Of a stretch of DNA of 64,000 nt, positions 12,796 through 25,900 are shown piece after piece. The stretch is taken from assembly GCA_021521415.1 (NCBI GenBank), contig JAIQDT010000837.1, forward strand, positions 434,001 through 498,000, given 5' to 3'. Both the position numbers and the translations under genes were made by a program. The notes below the pieces were generated by a model that was not told where the DNA came from, searched no databases, and was given only the letters and a program-made list of their open reading frames with translations. Positions within the stretch are counted from its first letter, which is position 1, and every line of letters starts with the position of its first letter. The stretch is from Bidens hawaiensis (lineage: Eukaryota; Streptophyta; Magnoliopsida; Asterales; Asteraceae).

Positions 12796-13119
12796 TTGAA
12801 CGTCTGGTAAATCTCTCGGACTTGACGATGGTAGACGTTGCGGTGTAGAACCAGACTTTGACGTTGTTTTTCTGATGAACTAGCCTTAGACTTCAACGGA
12901 GAAAATCCAAGATTATCCAATACTGGTCCTTGTGAACGAAGATGTGACATATACCTGAAAAACACAAAAGACCAAGTGAGTAGACTCGAATACTTAAAAT
13001 TAAGCAAAAATAAACTAAACTTAAATTAGACTCATACGAATCAAATAAAATACGAAATAAGGCAAAAGCACGTATGTAGAAAGTAAGTCTAATAGAAGCT
13101 AATAACGCAATCGTCAAGA

Positions 13120-13139
13120 ATCACAGGCAACGACGCCAA
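13120..13139 (-). promoter_or_regulatory. primer-binding site, tRNA-Asp type
   Basis: On the minus strand TGGCGTCGTTGCC lies a few bases inside the 5' LTR boundary (13145). It matches the tRNA-Asp-type PBS of Athila/Tat elements (TGGCGCCGTTGCC) with one mismatch. It fixes the orientation of the element. Confidence 0.8.
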
Positions 13140-13144
13140 AAACT

Positions 13145-13992
13145 TGATGTGCTAAAAGAAGTCAAATAATTATTAACTAAATTACGTTAAACTAGACACT
13201 AAGTAATACTCTAGACTCTTTACAACTTGACTAAGCTACTGACCGACAAGTGAACCGATCGACTCTGGTAAAACAAAGTAAGTCCGGATATCGAACCCAC
13301 GAGACTCTTTTAATTATGTAAATTAACTAATTAGATTAAACAAACTGACACGACTACTTATTTTATATTTATTAAAGGGGGTTTTAAATTAATTAATATT
13401 AATTTAATGAAAATAACTAATTAAGTAAAGACAAATAATAAAACACAAGAGAATTTAGTTAGACTCACTCAGATAATGATGAAAAACTATCTAGGCTGGA
13501 ATCTTCAAAGTTTCAGTTATCAAACAGTTGGAAAATAATTTTTATGTAACTGGGATATTAAACAGACACTTAAAAGAAAACTCGAACAAGACCCATGTCC
13601 CTTCTCAAGAAGACACCTATAAGTTTCTATTAAGTTTTAATACATACCAGTTATATTTATTAAACTTCCTAAGGGTTATTTAAACACTTATGAGAGAGTA
13701 CATTTAAAGTGAAATCCTACCTTACAGCGCGGAAATTAAAGGTAATTTAATAAACTCAATTGACTCGCTAGATAATGTAATTAATCAAACCTAGACGGAC
13801 TCCTTACGAAGAACTAATCTAGCAATATTAATCAAAAAAGATCTAACGGATAACTTATCATCTTACAACTTTCTAGGTTAGTAGCACACTTTTATTCGTT
13901 TGACTAATAATATTATTCCTATAATCTTATTCGAATTTAATCACAAACTAGTAAAAAACACACAATAGATGACTTAACAAAATCCTATCATC
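13145..13992 (-). repeat. truncated 5' LTR of the Athila-like element
   Basis: Starts TGATGTG adjacent to the PBS and parallels 3896-4575 closely until the phrase ACAAAATC, where similarity ends at about 13985-13992. Beyond that is Harbinger-type coding sequence, so the outer part of this LTR has been deleted. Confidence 0.75.
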
Positions 13993-14807
13993 GTGAATCG
14001 TTTTATACTCCGCATACATTACTTTTCTTTTTTCGTGCATCTTTGTATTTTCTTCTTTTGTAACCGTGAAAATCTCGGCAAGTTTAAGCTTCAAGTTGTC
14101 AAATCACGAGCTCACTTCGGAACTCATCAAGGATGTCGTTCTAGACGAATACCCTCCACGTCTCGCTGTCACTTGAGCGGCCAAAGTAGAGGTTCTCTTT
14201 GATCGTTTAGACAGTCGCAAGAAATATAGTAGAATAGGCACCCACTTTGGAGAGCTCATGCATTGCATCCAAACTTCCAACATATTAAAATTGACATTAT
14301 TTTCGGCTATGTATTGTTTTAAGGCAAACTCTATCACGTTGGCATCGCTTATGCCACTTTTTCTACCGCTTGTTTCATAGTAGTTCTACAAGTTGGCGAA
14401 GTTGGTTATGTTTGTTCGCATTAACTTCCATTTGCTGTAGACGGCTTCGCCGTTGCGGTATTCACCTCGACCCATTGTCTCATAGAACTTGCCACGTATA
14501 GTTGCCCGAAAACGAGGGAAAGATAGGAGCTACTTGCGGTTCGAGTACTTAGGTTTCAGGTACTTGCGAAGATATATATGGCATTACCGCTCGTAATAAC
14601 ATATAGGAGAACGTTTACGACGTTTGCGGGGCATTGCATTATGGGTTGATAAAGAACTTGCTGGTTGGCAAAGAAAGAATTAGTAGGGTCATTGTTGTTT
14701 GAAAGCAAACTACTCCGCCATATTTGAGTCGAATCCCACGGGTTTGGGTTTGGAATTAGGTTTGTGTTCGGGTTCGGGTTTGAGTTTGGGTTTGTATTGG
14801 GGTTCAT
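13993..14807 (-). pseudogene. Myb/SANT-like (NAM-associated) protein of PIF/Harbinger type, broken
   Basis: The Met at 14807 starts an Asn/Pro-rich N-terminus of NPNTNPNSNPN type. Further downstream on the minus strand, in shifted frames, are GRGEYRNGEAVYSKWKLM, a trihelix/Myb-like segment, then a WMQCMSSPKWVPI block and a Lys-rich tail with KLAEIFTVTKEENTKMH. This order matches the plant Myb-like/NAM-associated C-terminal family, whose members are often the second ORF of PIF/Harbinger transposons and bind terminal DNA with the transposase. Internal stops and frame changes show it is dead. The C-terminus ends where the truncated Athila-like LTR begins. Confidence 0.65.
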
Positions 14808-15085
14808 TGTTGTGAGATGTTGAGATTTAATTGAAAGAGAAGGTTTGTTTTGGATGAGAAAATGTGTGATGAAGAAGATGAATTTTTAAGGTTAAATAGA
14901 TTAATTAAATTTGTTTTTTTTAATTTAACGGTCATATGACTGTTTTCAACTCAGCATGGCCCATATTCCCATCCTAATCGCCCGGTATTCCGCCCACAGC
15001 ACTACCCTTTACCGCCTCACCTAAATCGCCCTTGGTGGTGTTCCCAACCCACTCCACCTCTAAATCGCCCATAAAGGATGGTCCC

Positions 15086-16023
15086 ATAGCAATATAAAAG
15101 ATATATCACATCTTAAACATTCTAGTTTAGCAGTTTGATGACTATATGGTCCATTTATGATAAAGGAGATGTTAAGAAGGATACACAATCAAATTTGCTT
15201 TTAAGTTTTAATAGTGAACCCAACCAGAACCCTCCCTTTTCCCATATTATTTTTATTTATTTTTTGTACCAAACAAAAAAGAAAAAAAGAGAGAAAGAAA
15301 AGGTTTTCCCTTTTTGAACAGAGTAAAAATTAATATTAATTAATCCCTTTAAATACACTTTATTATACTAACACTTGTCCCACGCGATATCAAACATCCA
15401 AGGGCACCCAATTTCAACTCTTGTTGGTAGCAAAAAGCCAAGTTGTAGGCTAGTAGCAACCACAACATGGCCCATATATGTATCCGGAAAAGCCGAAGGA
15501 TTTCACCAATTAAGTTTCCAATGATATCTTAAGTTGAAATACTGCACCAATTTTAAATCATTCATTTATATATCGCAACATGATATCGCGCCTAATCCAT
15601 CTTTGATTCACTTATCGCGAATACAATTCCTGCTTAATGTCATTTCGAACCACACTAGTAAACTGTGATATCATTTAAACTGTAATATTCGTTTTTCGGT
15701 TTTTGAATGTAGCTAGATATATATTTGAGAGGTGGCTCCACATTCACTTAGCCATGGTATGCACCCCTAACCCCCTACCTACTTTTTAACTTGGACAAAA
15801 ATTTCATGTCCTTGTGTTAGATCGATCAGTAGGTAGTAAGTAGTTTTCAAAACCCCGTGACCCAACAATATAAGTCTGGTGCATCATTATGAACCTTCTA
15901 TTCCATTTTCATGTCTTCTTTTGCTAACTACATTCTGATAAGGTGTATTCATACACATTGATTCATAATTACGCATTTATAATCCCATATAAATTATCAT
16001 CTTCCCCGTGTTGTTTTTCTGTC

Positions 16024-16028
<5 letters not shown>
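15086..16028. other. intergenic / upstream region of the NAC locus
   Basis: AT-rich, with no supported coding sequence. It should contain the promoter and 5' UTR of the NAC locus. No confident TATA box or cis-element is picked out. A spurious in-frame upstream Met at 15943 would extend the NAC frame through the CT repeat, but that is not expected for the family. Confidence 0.4.

Positions 16029-16070
<42 letters not shown>
16029..16070. repeat. (TC)21 microsatellite in the NAC 5' UTR
   Basis: Twenty-one uninterrupted TC units end 7 bases before the NAC start codon at 16078. Pyrimidine-rich leaders of this kind are common in plant 5' UTRs. Confidence 0.95.
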
Positions 16071-16072
<2 letters not shown>

Positions 16073-16077
16073 TTGAG

Positions 16078-17454
16078 ATGTCTAAAGAAGAAATGAGTTT
16101 ATCGGTGAACGTAAATGGTCAATCCAAGGTGCCACCAGGGTTTCGGTTCCACCCCACGGAAGAAGAGCTTCTACGTTACTACTTACGAAAGAAAGTTGCA
16201 TATGAAAAGATTGATCTTGATGTTATTCGCGAAATCGATCTTAACAAGCTTGAACCATGGGACATCCAAGGTGATTTTTCATTCGTTTTGCATGATAACT
16301 CTATACATGTTTACATATGTTTGACATAATTTTTGGATCAGTAGGAGGTTTAGGATTCAACTAATTATTTTTAGACAGTAATTCATCCTTTGCTTATAGT
16401 TTTTCATCGAACTCTGTGAAGTTCGTTTGCCACCCAAGCACACTTGTCGAGTTCGTTTGCAGGGGTAGTGAACTGCCTACAGACCCAAAACTTCCAAAAA
16501 AATCACCTAAAATACTTAGTTGAATCCTAAACCAACCGCTAATACAAAAGGTTATATGTTTGATTGTTTATTCGCGTGTGTTTTAATAGAAAAATGCAGA
16601 ATCGGATCCACCCCACAAAACGATTGGTACTTCTTTAGCCATAAAGATAAGAAATACCCAACAGGGACACGTACAAACCGCGCGACTGCTGCAGGTTTCT
16701 GGAAAGCCACGGGTCGAGATAAGGTCATTCGTAGTAGCTTGAGAAGAATAGGTATGAGGAAAACACTTGTTTTCTATAAAGGAAGAGCACCTCATGGATA
16801 AAAGTCAGATTGGATAATGCATGAATACAGGCTAGATGACAACACAATTACCACCCAAGATTATACTTATGTAAGTTATTGTCATAAAAATTTAATTGTG
16901 TTACCTTCAAAACCACATTTTGTAACACAGAAGCTACAAACTTTTTCTTGATTAGGCTTTAAACTCATGTGACTCGACTCAAGAAGATGGGTGGGTCGTA
17001 TGTCGTGTGTTTAAAAAGAAAAACTACCATAAATCTGTCGATTCAATAGCTCAAGTGCAATCTTTAAAGAAAGATGGAAGTGTTCATCAATTTCTAGCGT
17101 ACATAAATGATATATCCTGCAAGAAAGAAACTCATTCACTTGATAATAACATGCAACAAGTCATGAACCCGATCAACGACAGATTCCTACACATGCCAAG
17201 ACTCGAACCGTCTAGAGATCACGAACATCTGGACAGTTGGGCTGATGTCGATCGACTTGTGGCCTCCCAGCTCAATGGTCAACCGCCATCTCGACACTAT
17301 GGTTGCTATGATGAACCAAACGAAGACATGTTTCCCACTTGATCATGATGATCAAGAACCGCCACAGTCAGCATCAATGATAGATCTTTGGAGCTTCGCA
17401 CAATCTTCCTCACAGACATCGTCTCCGAATCCATTTTGCCACTTATCGGTATAG
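16078..17454 (+). pseudogene. NAC transcription factor, NST/SND1-like, with nonsense and frameshift lesions
   Basis: Three exons fit the standard NAC layout: 16078-16270, 16590-16870 and 16956-17454, with GT..AG introns. Exon 1 encodes [19 protein letters not shown] and [11 protein letters not shown]. Exon 2 encodes [20 protein letters not shown] and [12 protein letters not shown]. Exon 3 resumes with EDGWVVCRVFKKKNYHK. The N-terminus ([17 protein letters not shown] after a short MSKEE) and the C-terminal DLWSFAQSSS..FCHLSV ending match the NST1/NST3 (SND1) group, which in Arabidopsis switches on fibre secondary-wall synthesis. Two lesions are visible. In exon 2 the Gln codon after GRAPHG is TAA (16799-16801), removing the rest of the DNA-binding domain. 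In exon 3 the frame ends at TGA 17340-17342, while the conserved tail continues in the next frame to TAG 17452-17454, implying a one-base indel near 17325-17345. Retained introns argue for a decayed gene or null allele rather than a retrocopy. Confidence 0.85.
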
Positions 17455-20400
17455 TCCACATTTACCTAAAAGTTAAATACATTAATTTATGGAAAACACA
17501 TATGAAATAATCCCTTATATATGGACGTATAAAAATAAGTAGAAAGTGGCTTGAATATAGTGTGTTTATTTAGATAGGTTGTGGATCTTGATGTCAATTT
17601 CATGGGTATCATTGTATTGTGATTGATGTATACATATATATAGCAAAAACATCCCCTCTGGGATACTCTTTGCTTAGTTGAATATTTTATATGCAGTTAC
17701 GTCTTATATTCTTTTGAAAATATATAATCATGACATATCATTCAATATAATATCAATATGTTTGTGAAGATATAAAAGGATATGGCATTACTTTCTTGTT
17801 TAGGGTAGTCACCATCACTAACTCGTTTGTGTTGTTCAGTTGGGTCAACTTTTGTGATGTGAACTGTTGGACGTTGTTCGTAAAACACAAACACGTTTCC
17901 TTTTTATCCTACTCCATTTCTACCCTTGTATGTTTATGTATATATACTTATACATGTCTATATGTGTGGATTATCATCATACACATGGCTTAATTATAAG
18001 CATGCCAAAGGTGGCCTTTTGAGAACTTGTCCGTATGTATGAACTATGCAGTAATCATATTAACAATTTAACATATATATGGATATATATGGTTGATGAT
18101 ATATATGTATTTATAATAAAGTAATAAACTATTCAGTTGGCTGTGTTAGAATGATCGGTCCCATTTGAAAAAGTGATAGAAGATGAGTACGATGGTCCAA
18201 CCGACTAACCAACTAGATAATGCATGAATGTAACTGTCGAAAAGTTGGTACGTTGAGAGACTGAAAGCTACAACACCTTTTCATATTACAAAAAAAAACG
18301 CATCCAATAATATCATAACTTTACAGTTAAGCAATGATCTTAAAAAGAATAGTTACAGGAATAGGTGAGGTGATTCGATATACAGTAGTAAAAGCAAATT
18401 CAAGCATTCAAGAAAGATTCACCAAATTCGATCGCAGGTGGAGCGAATATATCAATTTTGTAGGATGCTACCAAGGGGGGGAATTCCTATAATAGACATT
18501 TTTGAGCCAAAACTCTTCAAATTCATAGGCAAAGGTAAAAAACACAACCAACATAACCGATAGAATTTCAATACATAGCCCACTTGGGTAACCTCTAGGC
18601 ATCAAGATAGCCAATTTCATGCAAAAGTGAGTTGACACATCTTTCTAATGAAAAATGTCTCAATGGAGCTACACATGTGTATATAACGTTAATAACGCTA
18701 CATAAAAAAATATCTTTAAAATTGGCACTAGAATATATACACACACGACAACTATGGTTTCAAATTGTTGAATATCCGTAATAATTTACCAGGTGATACT
18801 TCAAATCAGGATTGAAAGAAGGGATATTAAGATCATTGAAGGTTTATCACATGCAAATTTGTTGAGGTCTGGTCCTACAGGCTTGTAATGATGGAACTTT
18901 AACAAGCATAAATGTTTATTGATTAGAAAAAGGTTGCATGTGTGTTTAGATATGATCATTTGAGTGTTATTACATAGCTTTTACTGTTTAGAGAAGAAGC
19001 CCACCAGTCACCACAACTACCACCTCTATGGAATTCACAAGGGGGAATGAGTGTCTACCAATTATAATTGATGATTATTTACGGATATTAATTAGCTTAT
19101 ATTATGCTAGATTTGGGTTCAAATGTACCCATTCACTTTTTTGATTTGTATTGTACGTATCGTATCGAAAAGCGAAACAAACTTATAGAGTTTTCAAAGT
19201 TGAACCCAATAAAAATCAGTACAGAATATAAAATAAAAATGTTTAAAGGTGGAGTGGTAAGTTGTTCTTTTCTTTGTTTCAAAGTCACGAATTTGAATCT
19301 CGGCTATCACGTTATTTAACCTTTTTCTTCTCCATTTTTCTCTTTCTCTATTTGTATTGTGTTTTTTTCTCTTTAGTGTGTTTCAATAGAAATTAGTGTT
19401 TTCTTTATAATGATACTCTTTAAAAGAAAGTGAAGGACAACTAATCCTTCCAGATTTGACAAAAGAAAATTCGTGTTTTGTAATTGTAAATAGAAAAACT
19501 AGTGGATTGACCATCCATATCCATTGTTAGGAATGACATTCCATATTCACTAATGTAATTTATATTTATAAAATTATCAAATTAATTCAAAATGTATGAT
19601 ATTCGATAAAATCACCATTAAAGTCACACGAACAAAATTAAAAATCAACTTCGCACGACATGTGACCCGGCCAAACCCATCCTGTACCAAATATTTGACC
19701 TAAGTAATACATCAGAATACTAATATTACTGAACCCATTAAAAAAATTTCTTGGCTCCGTCACTATGGACATGAAATGACATGTAAGAATTGGAACATGG
19801 AAAGATTTTCCCTTTTATTTTTTGTTTTTGAATTGTTTTAGGGCATGACAATCGGTCAACGGTTGCGGGTGGTGCCGGACAACAGTGGGTGTAGTCATGG
19901 GGTAAAAATCGATTATAGCTAGCCTTTTATTTTCATTGAGATTTAACAGTAACAAGTGGTAAATGGGCAGTGATCAACGACGTTAGGAGAAGCGGCTTAC
20001 GATGGTGATGACGTGCTTGAACAGTAGCATATAATTTAGATAACGCACATACCATACTTAGAGGGAAAATGAGCAACAAATACTAAACAAAACACATTAA
20101 CATACAAGTGAACCTATCTCATGTATAGCACGAAAGTGGTATGATACCGGATTTCAATCCGTGAACACAATACGTGATTAACCTATATCCTACTTCAACT
20201 AGTTTTTAGTTTTGTTTATAAGAAAAGATTATGAAAATAAAAAAGACCTGAAATAAACTTAAGTTATAATTTTATGAAAACACATACGATTTAGAGATAA
20301 GTTAAACTTTTGAATTTATCTTAGTATATGAAATGTGTTAGATGAATTCACTATGAAACGTACTGTTTAAGGATATTTTATTAAAAACATATGCGAAGTG

Positions 20401-21110
20401 CTAAAAGACTAAAGTCGTATAGGTTTAATCACATAAATTCGGAATACCTATGCTATAGAGTATAGAACACAGACCAGCCAAAATCAAGAAGCTAGTTTCC
20501 TTATAACTTATGGTTTCTTAACTATACCTTCTACCGATCAACAACTCTAAGTTTTACAACAAGGTAGCATGCGCTTTACAATCAAATAATGATTGATTCA
20601 TAGAAAACCCTAACTAGTTCTCGATCCTTTTATTCAGATCCTTCCCGTATGTAGCTTACTAACTTTACTAATTTACTTGATTTGTTTATCTATTACGGGT
20701 AGGTTTCAAACCCCAGGTAAACAATCAATATATATAACTTCATTAAAAGAAATATTCAATCCACACAAGCATATCAAGAAACCGATATAGAATATGCAAT
20801 TATACACATCATAATTAAGTTCATGATAACAAACTATTTAATCACATAATCATATAAAAACATCCATTACATAACATAATTAACTAACTAACATTCATTG
20901 TAGTCTAACCAGTTATAAGACAATCAGCCGGCCATAGTAAGGTTTAAACACAAAACACAAATAGAAAACATAATCATATGTTTCTCATTACTTGGAAAGT
21001 AAAGATCTGAAACCGTTAGAGACGCGATTACGTAGCTGAATGATTAGATCTTTAATCCTGAACCTCCTCGCCTTGATTGATGTGATTTCGGGTTTATTTA
21101 AGACTCATGG
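17455..21110. other. intergenic, no supported gene
   Basis: AT-rich sequence with the presumed NAC 3' UTR at its start. I see only short spurious frames. A hAT-like terminus (TGGCTCCGTCACT, about 19751) has no visible partner. Around 20090-20180 the sequence resembles the low-coordinate end of Athila-type LTRs (an AAGTGAACCTATC..GATACCGGATTTC run), suggesting another degraded LTR that the solo LTR at 21111 entered. Confidence 0.4.
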
Positions 21111-22946
21111 TGTAACATTTCGGATTTTTCATATTCTCATTTACCCGACTCCGGAATAAAATTCGGATCTTTTGTATTAATAAAAACTTGTATTTCTTGG
21201 TATTAAACTTGGTTAAACTTATTTTATATTTTCATAACTTTCAAATTTGTCAAATAACCATTGGAAACTCTTAAAATTGCTTAAAATAGCTAAAAAGTAC
21301 ATATTTGGAACTTAAGGGACCAGAATTGACAAAATTAGAGAATCAGGAAAAACCACCCTCAATGTAGCGCAATAGGTTTCCCCACATCCCATCATGATGC
21401 TCTACCGACGAACAGATCAACAAATTGTTATTTTTGGTTCGGTTATTGTTAAATCCTTTCTTAACAATCCCAAATCACGAGAATTGAGGTCCAAGCTAAT
21501 TAATATCATATTGTAACATGTCTATATTCATTTCTTGATGATCACATCGAAATATAGGAGTTAATAGACCCGATTTAGTCATCAATAGGTTATTTTTTCC
21601 CTAATCAGGTTGATTAGTAAATTAACAAGTCTTACCTCTGCATACTTAACCAAAACACATTATAAAACCCTAAAACATTACTACAACATCATCCTTCATC
21701 ATTCCCCTGGCCGCCACCTCCGGTATCTCATATTTTTCTTCAAGTTTTTGTCTTCCGGTTTGACTTTCAAGTTCCAAGGACCGTTGACTTTGAATTTATC
21801 CTAGTTCTAGTCCGTGTTCGGGTAAGCTATCTTCTGCATTTTCATGAATTTCTATCTCATAAACAAAATACCTCAATCAATTTCACAGATTGAGGGAGTC
21901 TCAGTGGTCAATTGATCTCAACCCGTTTAAGGGTATTTTAGTCAAATCTTTTGACTTATCAATTTCTCCATCTTATGATCAAAACTAGATTTCGGACCAG
22001 AATACTTTTTTGTTCAACATGAAATTTTGAGTGTATCAGTTAGAACCCAACTCCCAACTCAAAGTTTGGTAACTGAACAGTACCAGCTTGTTTAAATCTT
22101 AAAAAGCTTATAACATGAGTTTTACTCATCCGTTAACCTGATTCTAATTGCATTATTCTTGGTTTTAATATTTGTATTGTCTCTAAGTTTCAAGTTTGTT
22201 CGGATCAACTCAATCAGCACATTAAAGTTTGATTTCTTGTTTATTTCTTATTATCTTTAAAACTTGCCTTATTAAGAAGGTGTGTAATTGTTCCCCTATT
22301 TTACTGCTTTTAAAATCTTTTGGGGACTTATGCGTACCTATTCATACTTTACATATTACATACTATACAAAATAGCAAGTTGTGAATATTGTGTGTTGAT
22401 CGATTAAATTATTATCTTCTATTTGCTTACTTGTTTATTTGTTTAATTCTATCATTTGGAAAGTTCCATCGTTTATTCTAGCATACTCATTGATATTTTC
22501 ATAGTAGCCAATGACTGATTCGCAAAGCAATTGTCAACTGACACCAATTACTTGCATTTGTTTAATTGTTGATACTCACAATATGAGTTTGCTCGTCTAT
22601 ACATATAATATTATATTATAAAAAACTGGTAATTTCCTCACTCAACCTCGTGTTGACAAACCTATATATTTGTACACATATTGCAGGTTATCATCTAATT
22701 TGAAGTAAAGTAGAAGATCATTTAGAAAAGACATTATGCTACTTAATAAAAGAAAGAGAAAGTGTTGAATTATTTACGTATGTTATTTGTTTTAGGGATT
22801 ATTTTGTAATTGTTGAAACATTGTGCACTTTATTTAAATTTTTAAATAAATAAATTAGATATTGTTATAAATTGTACGATTGTTTCTTGTGAGCTGTGAA
22901 CCAACGGTTCGTACATCAGCATTTCCGTCATAGGTTGGGTGTTACA
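21111..22946 (+). mobile_element. probable solo LTR, Ty3/gypsy, near-perfect TSD CATGG/TATGG
   Basis: Begins TGTAACATTTCGG and ends GGTTGGGTGTTACA, the start and end style of the other long gypsy LTRs here. Flanking 5-mers are CATGG (21106-21110) and TATGG (22947-22951), matching at 4 of 5 positions. Length is 1836 bp. A TATA-like TATAAAAC near 21661 indicates plus orientation. No internal domain is attached. Confidence 0.7.
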
Positions 22947-22951
22947 TATGG

Positions 22952-25900
22952 AATCGTCCACATAAGTCGCAAAAGCCTCGGGTCATTCCTTGGTTGTCCC
23001 TTATTGTTTACAACCGGAAATTTGCTTATATATGTGACTCCTAGTTTTTCGCGTTTGCACGTTCCATGCAGGAATTTAGGGGCACGTATTGTACATGTCC
23101 ATTAATGGCCCACTTTTTAGCTTTTTCTCCGCGTAACTTTTCATTAGAGCATAGACCATACGTCTTAGAATGTGCATGGATATCTTTGGAATTGTTTTGC
23201 CTACTTCTTCAATTGCTGTTTCCAGTACGTTTTCACCCTCGAAATCCTCCAATTTTGTCTAAGGGCCTATAATTACTCATACATGTCAACTATTAACATA
23301 TTCTAAACAAATTTAAGCTAAAACAATGTCAAATATAAACATTTTGGTATTAAAGAGCATGTGTTTATACGGGCACATCAGGTAGCAATTATTTTAAGAA
23401 GCCGGTTCTTTTTATTTGGGTTTGTTAGATACAACATGTGATAGCGGCTAGGGTTAGGTTGTTTTTGCTAGTGTATCGGAGAGCACTAAACCCTGAGATT
23501 CTATTAGGGTTTTCATCGGCTTTTGTGAATAGTTTGGATGGTGAATATGGTTTTTAACGACTATTGCGGGCTAATGTTTTGGGTAATAGACTAATAGCAT
23601 ATTGTACGCTGCAGCTAGGGTTTTGAACTGCAGTCGTGACTCACCTAGTGGTAGCTAGGGCTTAGGAGAAAATTGTCTACGATACCAACTTAAATTAGGG
23701 AAAACAAATGTATATTAACTTTTTTTTGGAATGGTGACTTGGTCAAGCAAAATAATGGTGTCTTAACCGAGCCCATGCTTGGCTTTCAGATTTTGGCTTG
23801 ATCGATCCCTTGGGAAACCATACTGCCGGTTGCCACTTGACAGTCGTTGTGCCACCAAAAAAGCATAACTCTCTGGCGTAACACATAATGGGACGAAAAC
23901 CCGGGTGGGCTCGAAATTCGAATTGACAACCTATGGCAACCGCCACATTAAGGTCCATATCCGTACTTGTCATAGACACACTTACATTTTATGAATTGCA
24001 TTAACTAGATCATATAAAGTCTAGTGAAGCCATACATACCATTATCATACGTTGGGTAATTTTAGAAATTACCGGTACACGTATGCAAATTAACCCGACA
24101 AACCCAAACGTTGGTAAGAAATTTTTATAAGACCAAAACAAGGTTCAATGGTCCAACATATAAAGTCTTATATTGTACACTCAAAACCAAGAACTTAAAG
24201 AGTCATGGCAATATAATTTCAAGACTTTATCTTAAATCATCATATTTAAATGAGAGTGCACATATAACATACAAGCATTATTAAACTACTAGTACATGTA
24301 AACTAACAATTTCAAGCATAGATAAATATGATACGGTTACACCATAAACCATCTAATTATATGTGACCTAAATATTATGCATACATACTAATAGCGTATT
24401 AACAAGTTCATGAAAAATAATGAATGACCATATGCTATAAAATCTCACGGCCGAACCACATGGAGGCACCCTCACCTTCCTTCCTATTTTGTGTACTTAG
24501 CATATTGTTTCACCAAAGTTGACAATGGTTGACTAAAGAAACATGAGATTTTATAAAATAATCTAGCTAGAAGTAAACCATACTTATGATGAAACCAAAC
24601 TAATCCCCCACCCCCACCCCCCAATCCACCCCCATTCCCCTGGCCGAACACATCAAAAGGGATCCCTTGCTTTAACTCTCTATTTTCCCATAAAAGTTGT
24701 TAAGAGGCATGTTCCTATTAGTGCAACACTTCTTTAACTTATCTAACTTACAAATATCAAGTAAAAGAACATCTCTCTCACTTCTCTTGAAACCGGTCCC
24801 AAACACCACCACCCTATCCACATCCATTATCACCTTTTATGCAAAAATCTTTCAAGGAACAAGCTTAAATCTTTAAAAACATAAAGCCTACAAGTATTAG
24901 AGATGGTGATTCAAGTGCAAGGAAGCAAGAATGATACTAGGAGCTCAAGATTTATTCTCTTCTTTTATATTACTTTTATTATCTCCTTTAACATTGCTTA
25001 GGTAAATTCCTACAAACTTGGTCTTTCTTATTCTTTAGTGAACACGCTAGTTTTAAAGACTTGTATAAAAAGCCACCCATGAACAAGGCTTAAAAGATAT
25101 AAAATCGTGAAACAAAATAGTGTTACACCAACAAAACAAAAGATTTCTATAAAAAGGTGCATGTTTATAGTTATAAACATGCTAAGGTCTTTTAAATAAA
25201 CTAAAACTCTTCAATAAAACCCATTTATTTTATTAATAGAAGTGGTAAAAAAACATGAACACTATCATAGTACTCAACACACTTGTAACGATCTATAAGT
25301 AAACGTGTAAACTTAATGAAAGGAAAGTTTATTTTCTAAAAATCTGAATAAATAACCAACAAATACTCAGTGGAAAATGTATTTAAACAAACTCATAAAA
25401 TTAAGATCCAACACCCAAACATGTATACAGTTTACAACTAAAAAGAGCTAAGGTTCAGGAACCATTAAAGTTGGACGTGTATGCACATATTCAATTACAA
25501 AGATGAAGAAATATGGAATTAAGACCCCCAAACGTGTTATAAAACCAACTTTAAACATCATTATAGACATTTAACCCACGGGTAAAACCATGACACACCT
25601 AGGAAATGTGTACAAATGGCTCAAAAGTACAATTACAAGTAGACAGTGTGATGACATTTTACATAACTCGGTTTCACAAGGTCATAGCTCAGTCAATACT
25701 TTACCAAAATGCATGATTATTGAGTCTAAAATATTCTAGATTGAGTCTATTTTCAACACAACCAGTTACGTACAATTTGGATGAATTTTGATAGCCGAAA
25801 CTTTCTTTACAAAAATATGTGTCAAAACAGTCAGTTTGTTAACATATTTTTAGTCTTACTCAAGGACCCATAACTCAGACATATCAAGTCCAAATTACAT

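Larger units (their letters stand above)
3896..13992 (-). mobile_element. defective Athila-like Ty3/gypsy element lacking reverse transcriptase and integrase
   Basis: The element reads on the minus strand. The 5' LTR starts at 13145 and is cut off near 13992. A tRNA-Asp-type primer site, gag fragments and a protease domain follow toward lower coordinates. The 3' LTR lies from 3896. The two LTRs share their first several hundred bases, for example both begin TGATGTG and carry the phrase GAACCCACGAGACTC. Two later solo LTRs interrupt it (7518-9266 and 10890-12081). No reverse transcriptase, RNase H or integrase motif is visible between the protease and the 3' LTR, so this looks like a gag-protease-only, non-autonomous derivative. 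Multiple stops and frameshifts make it inactive. Confidence 0.75.
3854..15085 (-). mobile_element. PIF/Harbinger-like remnant with inverted termini, split by an Athila-like retrotransposon
   Basis: The left terminus GACCATCCTTTATGG (3854-3868) is matched exactly in reverse complement at the right (within 15068-15083). Between the right terminus and 13993 lies a Myb/SANT-type ORF of the kind that accompanies PIF/Harbinger transposases. Between 3896 and 13992 lies a minus-strand Athila-like element. The simplest reading is a Harbinger element invaded by the retrotransposon, with loss of the transposase. A clean 3-bp TSD is not visible, so pairing of the two termini is an inference. Confidence 0.5.

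Noticed and set aside
15943..16077. In-frame upstream start that would extend the NAC protein by 45 residues
   Set aside because: The extension is mostly translation of the (TC)21 repeat as Ser-Leu units; family members start near the MSLSV or MSKEE Met.
23743..23979. Possible small gene on the minus strand
   Set aside because: No Met-proximal context, no recognised domain and no partner exon; kept only as an unassigned frame.
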